A stretch of 64,000 nt of DNA, taken from NCBI RefSeq assembly GCF_000972845.2, contig NC_040022.1:7284979-7348978 (forward strand), read 5' to 3'. The notes beneath the pieces were generated by a model. That model saw only the letters and a program-made list of their open reading frames with translations, searched no databases and was not told the DNA's origin. Below, one piece after another: positions 22,551-33,961 of this stretch (position 1 is the first letter of the stretch; each line of letters starts with the position of its first letter). The DNA is from Larimichthys crocea (Eukaryota > Chordata > Actinopteri > Sciaenidae). The translations under genes and the position numbers were made by a program.

Positions 22551-25500
22551 ATTAATTATAAAATGTCAAGAATTCGCTTAAAAACGTTCTGTCAGACTGA
22601 AAATTAATAAGAAGGTGGTTTAGCTTACAGTTAAAGCATTTGGCTTCCTCACTGCATCCCCGTGTATCCTAAGTGTTAACACTTAGTTAATCATTTGATT
22701 CAGTTTGGTACAAACACGGATGTAAATGTACACAGATGTCTCTGTGAAATGAAGGTATGAGGATGTGAGCGCGTTTGCGAAAAAAGCTACTTTCGTCTAC
22801 GCCAGTGAGATGTGATATTTTTGTTTGTTGGCGCACCATATGTGCCCTCCCTCCCACTCTCAATCTCACCACATTTCACCTACTTTACATCTGTTTACTA
22901 AAGCCTGTCTACTTCAGTTTAGTGTGCGACACGTTGAGGGTCTCTGGAGGTCCACCGTGACTAGCAAACAACAGTCAGAGTACTTTGCAACGGATTCCAC
23001 TCATTCAATGTGATACAAGGACTCTCATGAGATCAGATCAGATTTCAAAATATTACACATCCCAATGCTGAGAGACAAAAACTCAGTGACCCTCTGCAGA
23101 GCTGGTTCTGGCATCCCATAGTGCATTGCTTCCGTTGACAAGGCACTGCATGTAAAAGAATGGAGGTTTGTGTGAACCTTGGGAACTGCGAGGCAGAGCA
23201 AACTTTAAGGGTCCATATATCATGTGTCCATTAGCAGACAGCTCTGCCTCGTTCAGTAAATGACAGTGTTTGTCTACGTCTGCCTCTACGTCTCTCTCTC
23301 TCTCACACACACACACAAACTCGATTCAAGCCACCCTCTCAATCTCCTTTTTAATCTTTACCCCTTTTCTCTATCTCAGTCTCACCAATGTGATGTATCC
23401 TTCCCATCTTAGAACCTCCATCTTCCTTGTTCCTCTCCTTCATCTGCTTTATCACTCTCTCTATCTCTCCTTTATTGGTGACTACCTTTTCCCTCTCTCT
23501 AACCTCCATTCCCATCCCTGGATACAGCTGGTAATAAGTCACTCTGCTGTAATTTTGCCCTTCTAAAGGCCTGTAATGATGGGGCTCAGAGGATGCCTAA
23601 GGTGGAGGCGAGATGAGGGGAGGGAGGTTAAAAGGACTCCTCTCTGCCCAGGGAGAAAGCCTTTCATGGGCCTTTTTGCAATGAGCCACTGAAAAGAGGG
23701 CTAAATTGGCCAAGAGAGAAAGAGAGAGACAGTGACGGTGAGGCTCATCAGGTCACATTGTCCCTTTGTTGTTTCTATATCAAATGTACAATATGTCTAT
23801 TGATGTTCAGTCTGTTGGAGGGGCAGGGGGAAAAAAACATGTTCTCTTTGACATGCACAAACACTGATACAACACTTGTGTTGTCGGATTGTGAAGAAAG
23901 AAAGGACACAGGGAGAGGGAATGAGGGAAACAGCGAGTGAGAAAACGAGGGTCGCGCCAGGTGACCAAATTAACAAAATACTGTTGAAAGTGACTGATAT
24001 ATTCTGACATTTAGCAAACTGGCAAACAGTTCAATTCATTTAGCAGATATGTCTGCAGCAGCTGCGGAAACGTGGGTTTGCGTATCAGACGAGACCAGAT
24101 AAGGGCTCAGTGAGATTCGCTTGGCCTTCTAGACAGACAGAGCTGGTCGACCTGTCAGAGACCAGGTAAACAGAGACATCGGATGATTTCTGAGAGATGT
24201 GCCCTTGTCCCTGTGGCCTTATGAGCGCTGCTCTTCATGTTTCTCGCTCCACTGGGCCCTGTGTGCTGACCCGATATGCGCATATGACCTTTTTCCAGGG
24301 TTTGAACTGCCGTCACACACAGGGGTGCACCCTGGGGTGGAGCGGAGAGAAGGGAGGGAGGGATCTGAGGAGCACAGGTGGGAACAAAGTGCAGCACTCC
24401 ACCGCCATATTGTATTTCAGGGGATTTAATTGCCAACACAATAAAAAGACACTGAGGGGAATAAAGGGTTTTGTAGTTATTAAAATCTCTACAATGATTT
24501 TGGAGGATGGTACACATGGAGGTATAAAATCACCTATACATCATCATCAGGATTTTAATTTAATGTCTCATTGATTTAAAGAATATTTTTGAGATTTTGA
24601 TGTTTATATCGATTTTGATGTCTGCCCAAATGACACAGCCAGGAAGCAGGTGTTTTCTGGAATTTTCTGGAAGAGGTACAACGATCAGGACAGACACTAA
24701 GGCCGCTACAGAAACATCACACACAAGTTAACGTATGCACATGTGTTGTATGTCCGAAGGCGCAGGGAGGGATGAGTCGTTTCCTTTCGCTGGGCAAAAA
24801 AAATAAAAAAAATAGGAAAATGGCAAGGCAGCACAAAAATAAAAACGCAGATGTGCAAATGCATTCAAGCAGAAAATCCTTGCCTTTAATCCAATTCCTC
24901 ACGCTTTATTAAAACAGAGCAAGACAGAGTCAGGCAGGGACCATGATGAAGAGACTAACCATGAAGAAGAGGCTCACATTACACAGAAATACACCAACAC
25001 ACACACATACACACACAGACTGCACAAATCAAAGGAAAATGAGATATGAGAAGACCATGGAAAAAAAACAAATGCAAATTATCTCTCTCTCTCTTTCTCC
25101 TCCTCCTCCTCCTCTTGGGTTCTGTCTCTCACAGAAAACACATCCACACACACGACACATTTATGCCTCCTCACAAAGCTAAGAAGGATTAACCCAACAG
25201 AAAATACAAACAACCACACACAGGCAAACAGTGTGTTGTCAGATTGTTAGATTTATAGATCCACAGGCGCCTCTGTTGGGTCATATCAGGCCAGGCTGCT
25301 GTCCACTCTCTCCATGCCCTTTTCTTCTCTCTCGCTCCCTTTCCCCTTCCATCATCATTTGATCATCTGCTCTGAAAATGAGAGTTATTTATAGAACCAG
25401 ACAAGTATGCTTGAGTATGAGCTAGTGCGTGAGTGCATAAGGCATTTCTTTCAGGGGCGTGGTATGTTTTTGTCCATCTCCATACTTTGGTGAATCCAGC

Positions 25501-25767
25501 TGTGTGTCCTTGGCCAAAATAAACACATAACAATTCTAATTCTAATTTATTGAGGCCTGTCTCTCTCAGAGGACTCATTGCTGCTCATTGATTGGTCAGA
25601 GGACGTCTGTTTCATAGCCTACTAACAAACATGCACACAGTAGCAAACAACAAAGTCAAAAGTGTACATGGGTGTTTGAGCTGTCTGCTGTTTACAGAAA
25701 GTGATCAGATGCAGTGATGCATCACAGTGTTTACGATTTCGTAATTACTATATCAGTTGAACTAATA
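22551..25767. other. Noncoding DNA
   Basis: No exon is recognised. Pyrimidine-rich DNA lies at about 23285-23520. A unique block at 23540-23720 is a candidate conserved element. Short CA and CTC repeats occur around 24990-25020 and 25081-25115. Confidence 0.6.
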
Positions 25768-26044
25768 ACCAGAGCTGTGGACTTGAGACTTGGATTAAAG
25801 TCAGACTGAAGTCCCAAAACTGAGATCTGGAAACTTGGTAAAGAACATACTTGAGTAAAACAACATAGATGTTTTGCATAGACACTGAATATTATGCCTT
25901 TGTGCTGAAGGGATCTAACTCTAAGGAGAAAATGCTATTAACAAAATCTTCATAGAAAACAGAAATGCCAGGTCATTTTCATGGCTAGCATTTGACAAGG
26001 CGCAAGACTTGGACTTGTTTTGATTGACTTGAGACTTTTTTGTG
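25768..26044 (+). repeat. Dispersed teleost repeat, copy 1 ('gagctgtggacttgagact' type)
   Basis: It begins with AGAGCTGTGGACTTGAGACTTGG-like text and ends in repeated GACTTG units (26007-26044). The same motifs occur in inverted orientation at 43778-43945. The class is unknown and no open frame is present. Ends are approximate. Confidence 0.55.
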
Positions 26045-26689
26045 TTTAGTCTAAATGGAGGCTGAAAATAATTATTGTGAGTGTATTGTGTCTTTATGCT
26101 CAGTGTCCTTGAGGGAGGTACAAAACTGTCAGCAGCTTGTGTCAATAACACATTCAACAATAATCAAACTTAACAGATATAACCTTGTGACAGACAGGAT
26201 GTAAATTAAGAAGCTTGAATACTGACACAGCACAAGGGCTTTGACGTAAATATACATCTCTCTGTGCACATGTTTGGATGCACTGATCTCAATGTATGAT
26301 GCAGGCTGTGAGGGTAAAATCTTGTGATAGACATTAAGGTGAACATAAAGAGATGAAGAATGAAGAATAATAAGAAACAGCATCTGGACCTTTCTGTTTT
26401 GAAGATAGATTTTGAGCAAGACTAGAAACTATGAGTCACTACCACTGCCTGGGCTTCTCTCCTTTTATTTCTAAGAAGTAGAAAAGTGCATTTAGTAAAG
26501 TGTAGATCTCCACCAGACAACAGATGCACAACAGAAGCACCTACTGCAATGACAAAACAATTGCAGATGCAACTAGCTGAGATTTGCAAGTTTTGAATTG
26601 AAGTATTTTTTTTCTATAGTATAGTTTATGTATATAGAAAAGTGTAATAGTATTGTAACTGAACATCTTGGGTTTGTCTAACTGTATAA
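26045..26689. other. Noncoding AT-rich DNA
   Basis: No exon or named repeat is recognised between the two flanking repeat copies. Confidence 0.55.
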
Positions 26690-26880
26690 ACTTAACAAAC
26701 TTAACTTTTTGAGCTTTATTTGACAGACGGCTGAAGAGTGACGAGGGAGAGAGAGAGAGATGGGGTATGACATGCGGGAAAGAGGCCACAGGTTGGATTC
26801 GAACCCTGGGCCGCCACGGCAAAGACTGAGCCTTTGTACATGGGGTGGATGCTCTACCAACTGAGCTAAACGACACCCCC
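26690..26880 (-). mobile_element. tRNA-derived SINE with intact A and B boxes
   Basis: On the minus strand the head starts near 26880. It contains the A-box segment TAGCTCAGTTGGTAGAGC (about 26850-26867) and the B box GGTTCGAATCC (about 26794-26804), both complete. A pyrimidine-rich body follows, then a tail ending in a CAAATAAAG-type sequence near 26710. Intact boxes mean it could still bind polymerase III factors. A target-site duplication is not obvious to me. It could be mistaken for a tRNA gene, but the acceptor stem does not close and the tail is that of a SINE. It belongs to a different family from the copy at 13910. Confidence 0.85.
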
Positions 26881-28377
26881 AGGCTTCACAACAGTGTTAT
26901 TTACCTAAAACATTTTGTTGTAACTCACCACACAGATTCTCTAACCCCTCCCAAAGAAAGTGTTGAATCCCTTTATCTTAATCTCCAGAGGTTTCCGTTA
27001 AAAATGAAACCAAACTTTTCTATGGATGTCAGTTTTTTAACCATGTCAACTGCCAAGATGTGGCTAAGGTGGACAAGGTAAGCCTTGTTTGTAGCTGAAT
27101 ATGTTGTCTCTAAACTTATTTCTGCTCCACCACACACACATTAACTGCCCCACATTAACAATGATAGGGAAATCAACTAATTGAACAGGATCCAAGTTGA
27201 AAACTTAGATAAATAAAGGTCAGCATGATAGCATTAAAAAGCAGTTAATACGCTACACAAATAATATTAATTCAACTTAGTATCACTTCATATTTTTCCC
27301 CTGGTCAACCATACTCCACCATGCAGCACCACTGTGCCCCGACAGTGAGAAACTGAGAAATTCATACTTATTAGGCTATTTATTGTTTTACTCATCAAGC
27401 TAATACTATTAGGCAAACACAGGATGCTCCATCAATATGACATTACACTATTTAATGCATCTTACAGAAAGATTATGCTACACTATACAAAAGGTGAGAT
27501 TGCAGTAGGCACTTTGCCATCTATTACCTGGTGGACTCTACTGAGTACACTCTTCTAGTTAATGAGTAAATTTTGCAGGTGATATAAATGCATAAATATG
27601 AACACAGTGATATATAAATATCTGTAAAATATCTATCCACCACAAGTTTTTGCTCTGGTTTAAAAAAAATGTCTATGGCATTGAAATATTGCAAACAATG
27701 TGATTGTTTTTCTTTTTGGACAGGATGATATATAGCCAGCATTAGCAGCCATAAAAGAACCATGACAATGTAAAAAATATCTTGTGGATTTGTTTTGTTT
27801 CTCTTAAGAAGGTTTATTCTATCTTCTGGAAAACTATTTGCTTCAGCCTAGCTGATCGAAAAACACCTTATTTGTGTTGGATTTTTAAGAAAAGTTTCAG
27901 GCTAAACTGTAAACATTCCTTTAAATGAGCAACATGTGTTTTTTAAACATCAATGAATCATTGCACCTTAATTTTAAGATGCTTATATGAAAATCTATAT
28001 TTAAAAAATACCGTAGTCCTTCATTCACAGTGAGTTTGTAATGAAACATTAACACAAAAATGGGACTGAACTGCAAAAATGAACGCCCTAACTCAAACAT
28101 CTGGACTCCATCCAGATCAGACAGCAAGCTTCTCTACACATTATTCTCCACGATAACAGAGTGAAATCACTTAATCACTAGCACATTCTTCTTGCAGTAG
28201 GACTGGCTGCGCCACATGTCCAGCATCCATGCCAGAGCGAGGAAGAGATGAGGAAGAAGAGAGGAAGAAAGGGAGAGACAGAGAGAGAGGGAGAGAGAGA
28301 GCCTGAACCCACTGTCAGCTCAGTGAAGCAGAGATGGAGGGAAACACACACCGACACGCAAACGATTCGCTGGAGGT

Positions 28378-28417
<40 letters not shown>

Positions 28418-30182
28418 TCGATTTGTTTTATTCTTTATTCATGGAATCTATAAACCTATAAACATCCATACCAGGCGCTGATGCTTCACTGTACATATGT
28501 GGACTGACAAACACGAGGATGAGGATCTATTGATGTTTCTGCAGCACAAGTTACAGACTCTGCAGCATTTAAAAATTCTAAAAATATCTGAACCAGACAT
28601 GCAGGATGCGCACATACGTACACAGACACACATACACAGACACACACAGACAGCAGAGAGGCTGTGGTGGAGCTGAGGACACAGCAGGGCTGGCTGCCTG
28701 AGGGAGTCAGCAGAAGGTGAGCCGAGATAAGGCTGTGTGATTGTGACTGCATGTCAGAGAGAATCTGCACAGCACAACAGTTCAGCATTCTCTACACACA
28801 CACATGCGTGCACACACACACTAAACAACACTTAAACACCTACCCACAAACTTTTATATATGCAGCCTGCATAACCTGCAGCAGTGTACCAAAAACAGGG
28901 AGTTTAGACAACACGTGGCCTGGGTGTATGACAGAGTTTCTGGTATATTATAGAATTTATCAAGCTTATTCCATACTTGCCGGCACCCTGACACACAAAG
29001 TCGCCCTAAAAGAACTGGTGAAGACAAAGGCAGAATGATAAAACACAAGTTGCACTTGAACACACAGGTAAGATTCGAGTCTATGGCAAGCTGGCAGCTG
29101 ACATGTACGTGTGCTCTGCACTTCCATGAGGGGAATGAATGGATCAAACCCAAATACCCAGCATTGAGGAAATCCAAATAAAACAAAGTAGCCTACTATT
29201 TTATCACCATTGTGAATCAGGTTCAAGAATATGCCTCACAAAATGTTGCAGAACTGGAAACGTTTTGCTTTAAACTGAAGTTGTCAGCCTGTAGACTTTT
29301 GTTTGTGGAATAAAAAAAAAAAGTTGAAATCAGTAAAATCACTGATTCACTAGGTTGAACAGCCAGTTGGACAGCTCCATCTCACTGGCTGCCTCTGCTG
29401 CAGACTGAACATGCTGAATCAGGCAAACAGCCGCAGATAAGGGCTGATTAGATCCAACAGTGCCAGGGCCTTAAATGCTGTGTGTGGGTTTATGTGTGTG
29501 AATGAGTGAATAAATAGTTCTTGGTCTTGTATCTTGAGGAAAAATAAAAACACACCTTTTCAGAGTGTATTAATTTTAGTACAAAACATGCATGCATGCA
29601 CACACACAGAGACACATGCACATATTTTTTCTGTGCCCATCAACTTACAAACCCTAAGATAAACCAGACTAATGGATGTTTCTGCATGAAGAAGTTCTCA
29701 CCAAAAAGTAGGACCCAAATTTCAGCTCAGAACCAGCAGAGTTCTTATATGTGCTGATCTCAGGCTTTGACCACACTACTGGAGATAAATCTGAAAATAC
29801 AGTTTACTGTTGAAAGTTTATAATGAGTTAAGTTATAATAAATTTGCAAAAGTTTTGCTGCTCATATTGACAGAAATGTTTAAATGTCCTCTTTTATCTC
29901 CTCTCATCAATACTAACAATGTATTATTCAAGCAAGCTTCAATAGAGACGTGTTGTTGTTGACATGTTGTATGTGTGTCTAAACATAAATTTGATCAATT
30001 GTCATAACTGCTGCCTAACAAATTCCTCAGGTACTGCAAAGAACTGCAGATTAAAAATCAATATTTCATACTCATGCAGACTTCTGACACAACAAAAAAA
30101 TACGTTAATAAACCTCAGTTAAGCAGTCACAAGAAGAATCGTGGGCAACAAAATGCCTCTTAACATTACTGCCAAGTTGATG
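26881..30182. other. Noncoding DNA
   Basis: No exon is recognised. A (CA)16 array lies at 28380-28412, just left of a GA-rich stretch on its other side (28255-28300). Short CA tracts occur at 28797-28820 and 29598-29610. Confidence 0.6.
28380..28412. repeat. (CA)16 microsatellite
   Basis: Uninterrupted CA units bounded by GTAGC on the left and GCACATCG on the right. Confidence 0.95.
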
Positions 30183-31615
30183 TATTGTACCAATCGAAAC
30201 CTTCATATTTCATGGTTTTCCACATTATTTTCTACATTGTAAATCAAAACACTGAAGACATCAACACTATAAAATAACACATATGGAATTGTGTGTTAAA
30301 CAAAAAAGTGTCAAACCAGAATATATGTCTTATATTTTAGCTTTAGAAGCCACTTTTTGCTTTGATAACAGCTTTGCACACTTGAAATGGTTTTCCAACA
30401 GTCTTGAGGGAGTTCATATATATACACTGAACACTTTTTTTGGCTGCTTTTCCTTTACTCTGCGATCCAACTCATCCTAAACCAACTCAAATTGGATGGT
30501 TGTGGAGGCCAGGTCACCTCCTCTGCTTCTTGTTCAAACAGCCTTTACATAACCTTGAGGTGTGATTTAGGTCATCGTCCAATTGAAAAACAAATGATGG
30601 TCCCGCTAAGCACAAAGCAAATGGAATGGCAGGTTGATGCAGAATGTTGTGGTAGCCATGCTGGTTAAATGTGCCTTGAATCAATTGAATTTTGACAACA
30701 ATAATGCCCAACTAAACCCCACAACACCACACCTCCTCCACCATTTTTCATGGTGGGAACCACACATGCAGATACCATGCAGATTTTCAATGTCTGGTTC
30801 CAAATGCTGTGTCTCACAAAGACATTTGAACTCATCAGACCAAAATACAGATTTCCACTGGTCTGATGTCCATTCATGTGTGTTTTTTGGCCCTAGCAAT
30901 TCTCTTCTTCTTGTTGATTTTCTTCAGACGTAGTTTCTTTCAAAATTTGACCATGAAGGCCTGATTCACACCCCTCCTCCTCCTCTCCTCTGAACAGTCG
31001 ATGTTGAGCTGTATCTGTTGAAGCATTGAACTCTGTGAAGCATTTATGTGGGCTCTAATCTGAGGTGCTGGAGATTTTTGAGGCTGATAACTGTAATGAA
31101 TTTATCATCTACAGCAGAGGTAATTCTTGTTCTTCCTTTTCTGGGGTGGTCCTCATTAGAGCCAGTTTCATCATAGCGTTTGATGGTTTTTGCGACTGCA
31201 CTCAAAAGCATACTCGAAGTTCTTGAAATTTTCCAGACTGACTGACCTTTATGTCTTTGAATAATGAGTGGTCGCTTCTCTTCACTTAGTTAAGTGTTCC
31301 TTGCCATAATCACAATTATTACAGTAGTCAAATTGGACTATTTACTGTATTAAGAAGGCAAGACTAATTATTAACTTTTGACAAGGCACAATTGTTAATT
31401 GAAAAGCATTTCAGGTCACTACAACATGAAGCTGATTCAGAAAATGCCAAGAATGAAGAATCTAAAATCTAAAACATATTTTCCTTTGTTTACACTTTTT
31501 TTTGTTTATCATATGATTCCATTTGTGTTCTTTCATAGTTTGAGGTCTTCGGTGTTATTCTACAAAAAGAAAACATTGAATGAGAAGGTGTGGCCAAGCT
31601 TTTGAGTGGTATGGT
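30183..31615 (-). mobile_element. Tc1-like DNA transposon, near full length but decayed
   Basis: The right end (31580-31612) reads TTGAATGAGAAGGTGTG then GCCAAGCTTTTGAGTGGT, a decayed Tc1-type terminal inverted repeat. The left end (30187-30205, GTACCAATCGAAACCTT) is its mutated counterpart. Subterminal segments such as AACACATATGGAATTGTGTG and TTTGCTTTGATAACAGCTTTGC (about 30278 and 30358) match the salmonid-type Tc1 group, by my memory of that family. A length of about 1.43 kb is close to the usual 1.4-1.6 kb. The TA at 30183-30184 may be the remains of the TA target duplication. Both ends and the transposase carry many substitutions and frameshifts, so it cannot move. Confidence 0.9.
30400..31260 (-). 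pseudogene. Tc1-like transposase, inactivated
   Basis: Transposase fragments can be read in more than one frame. Around 30840-30870 on the minus strand, Glu-Trp-Thr-Ser-Asp-Gln-Trp-Lys-Ser-Val-Phe-Trp-Ser-Asp-Glu corresponds to the block holding the second catalytic Asp of the DDE triad. A Gly-rich block (Lys-Asn-Gly-Gly-Gly-Gly, near 30745) in another frame matches the downstream KHGGG motif. Frameshifts and stops separate these pieces and the N-terminal DNA-binding part is barely recognisable. It is ordinary transposon decay inside the intron of the ZNF385-family gene, in the same orientation as the host gene. Confidence 0.85.
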
Positions 31616-33631
31616 GTGTTGGTGAATCATATGTCAGCATATTAAAAGAAATTCTGTTCATGTGTGCACAAAAATGTAGGCACTGTGGAGGATGTTTTGA
31701 AAGCTCAGTTTTTATTGATCAAACCCAATGGCAGAGTTGGCCAAAGATTTGCTTTTCAATAGATCTACGTTATCGTGTAGCCTTTGTGGTCTGTGTTTAA
31801 TTTTTAATTTACTTGTCACAATTGGGAATAACGCTAAATGCTTTGGAACAAAGCTGCTTTGTGTCTAAAAATATTATTTTAGCCCACTTTAAACAAAACA
31901 TCAATGAATTCTTTAGTGATTGGCATTTTTACAGCGTGTTGCAGCCGAGTCCTTGTCAATCAAATAATCTTCATGTGATTTACACATATAAAAAACATTC
32001 TTCACAAATTACAATTCCTCAAGTTCTTGTCCTTCCTGGAGAGTAGATGATCAAACCCTGAACTTAACTGATCCCAACAAGACACAGTGTAAGCTTCAGT
32101 ATAACGAATTACAGTGTTCTTACTTACTGTAATTCAGTGTTTCCTTCGACTAAGAAAACAGTGCATCCCGTGCATCTCTTACGAGGACAAAGATACAAAG
32201 ACAGACTCAGAGCCTCCCATTAATTGTTGTCCTTGGTTTTAAACTACTCACTGTCACAAAAAAAAATTAAGAGAACACTGTTCGTAAACTAAGAGGTTGG
32301 TAAGCCTCACGTTAAGCAACAACAAAACTACATAACACAACCAGTTCTGAACACAAAACACGCCGTTCTTCTTTCTACAGCAAAGTAACAAAACTGATAG
32401 GGTGAAACTGTGTCGACTTACAAACATCAAATGCCAGCAATGTTATCCAAATTCACAGCCACTGCAGTCCTTCACAATAAGATGGAATAAAGGAATAAAC
32501 GATACGATCATCAGCACCTCTGTTGGAGTACGTAGTGGTTAAGTGCCTTACTCAAGGGTATATTGTTCTCACATAGATTTCCCCAGATATCTTGGAACCT
32601 GAGCTGAACGAGCTTACTTCTTTGAACATCAGTCCAGCATTGCCTCTGAAATAAATATATTTTATTTGACATTTAATCATTTATATCTACTCCTAAAATG
32701 AGATTATTTCACTTTTAAAGATTTTATATCCTGATGGTACCAAATGCCATTTTCAGATAGTGTTGGTTCAGGAACTGCCAAGCTCTTTCAGAAACACAGA
32801 CTGAGATGCACAAAATATACAGATAAAAACTTACATGCACCTGACTAAATGATCTGCCCTGTTGCCTGTTAACAGTGTGTATATCTGGAGGGCTGGATTG
32901 GTTTATGTGCAGAGACACAATCACCATGTTTCTCAGTGTCAAGAATCAACAGAATAGCCATGTGACCCCACAGTCTCTACTCAGATGGCAATTTAATCTT
33001 GAACTGGGTTTTTTTAAATTGTTAGTCCTATTTATTGGCCGGGTAGGTAGGGCTTACTGTCTGTCTGCATACTTTTATAACTGTGTGAGTGTTGTGTGTG
33101 TGCATCCTTTGGCAAAGGCAGAAGAAAGAGCAAAAGAAACACCACGAGTGTGAACAAATCAAACCTAACTGAGAAACCGATTCCCCCTGGAGCAGAGTCC
33201 TAATCGAGGCTGTGACTAGAATGACAAAATGTCTAACTTAACTCCAGCCGCATCACTCCCAGGAACACAACCATCAAACCAAACCAGCACTTAATTAGCT
33301 TCTCAGTTGCTGACTTTACTCAGCTCTGCTCCACTTGTGTATGTGTGTTAATGTGTGTGTGTGTGTCCTCAGCCCAAGGCTCTGTCTGAACACATTTCAG
33401 CAAATAGAATCCAATTTGTTTAACTTCTACTGAATACAAGTAGGGGGGTTGGCACACAGAGAATGGTGACAGTGGACTGTGAACAGTGTGTGGGATTCTG
33501 TTATTGTGCATGGTCCTCTTGTGATAAACAGTGTTACAAAATCCAGTGGCAGAGCACTCTATCCCGTGTTCACCATTTATATGTCATTTTGCAACTATAA
33601 AGAAACAAAGCGGTCAGCGAAGCAGACCTAC
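31616..33631 (-). other. Intron downstream of the zinc-finger exon
   Basis: This is the 5' part, on the minus strand, of the long intron that starts with the donor GTAGGT at 33626-33631. No exon is seen. A short GT tract lies near 33350-33365. Confidence 0.65.
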
Positions 33632-33961
33632 CTGTGTTACTAGGCATCTTGCCATTGCTGATCTGCTTGAGTCTCTTCTGGTGGGATTTGCCGTTGTAGT
33701 GGATCTGGGCCTGTGCGGCTGAGTTGAGTTGGATGTTGCAGACCTCACACAATGTGTAGCTCCGCTGCTTTCTCTCCCTTTTCAGTCTATGGAGCGCAGA
33801 AGGCAGGACGCCCCCTGGTGATTGCTCATCTAGTACTGCACCCTCATCCTGGGTGTCGCAGCAAGGCTCGGCATCCATCTGCGTTCCCAGCCCGGCACCA
33901 AAGCCTCTCCTGTCCTGCTCGGTGTTAGGCAGAGCTGATGGACTGAACGGTCGTTTCATAC
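33632..33961 (-). CDS. ZNF385-family zinc finger protein, N-terminal coding exon (probably ZNF385D; paralog uncertain)
   Basis: The ATG is at 33957-33959, two bases after the acceptor, giving 109 codons plus one base before the donor. The peptide starts Met-Lys-Arg-Pro-Phe-Ser-Pro-Ser, continues with an acidic, Cys-containing linker (residues 29-50) and a basic patch Lys-Arg-Glu-Arg-Lys-Gln-Arg (60-66). It then forms a matrin/U1-type zinc finger with Cys71, Cys74, His87 and His93 (C-X2-C-X12-H-X5-H). The finger text CEVCNIQLNSAAQAQIH is nearly identical to the first finger of ZNF385B and its relatives. Members are nuclear proteins that bind RNA or DNA; ZNF385A is linked to p53 target choice. 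The acceptor has a long pyrimidine tract and TTTCACAG at 33962-33969; the donor is CAG|GTAGGT. The exon leaves in phase 1. It may begin translation here, or an upstream exon may contribute residues, since the two bases before the ATG are open. The later fingers lie beyond the left edge of the window. ZNF385D is favoured over C because of the very large introns, but B and A are not excluded. Confidence 0.92.

Noticed and set aside
26790..26880. tRNA gene on the minus strand
   Set aside because: A and B boxes are present but the element continues into a SINE body and tail.
30514..30933. Separate small genes on either strand
   Set aside because: These frames are fragments or antisense shadows of the decayed Tc1 transposase.
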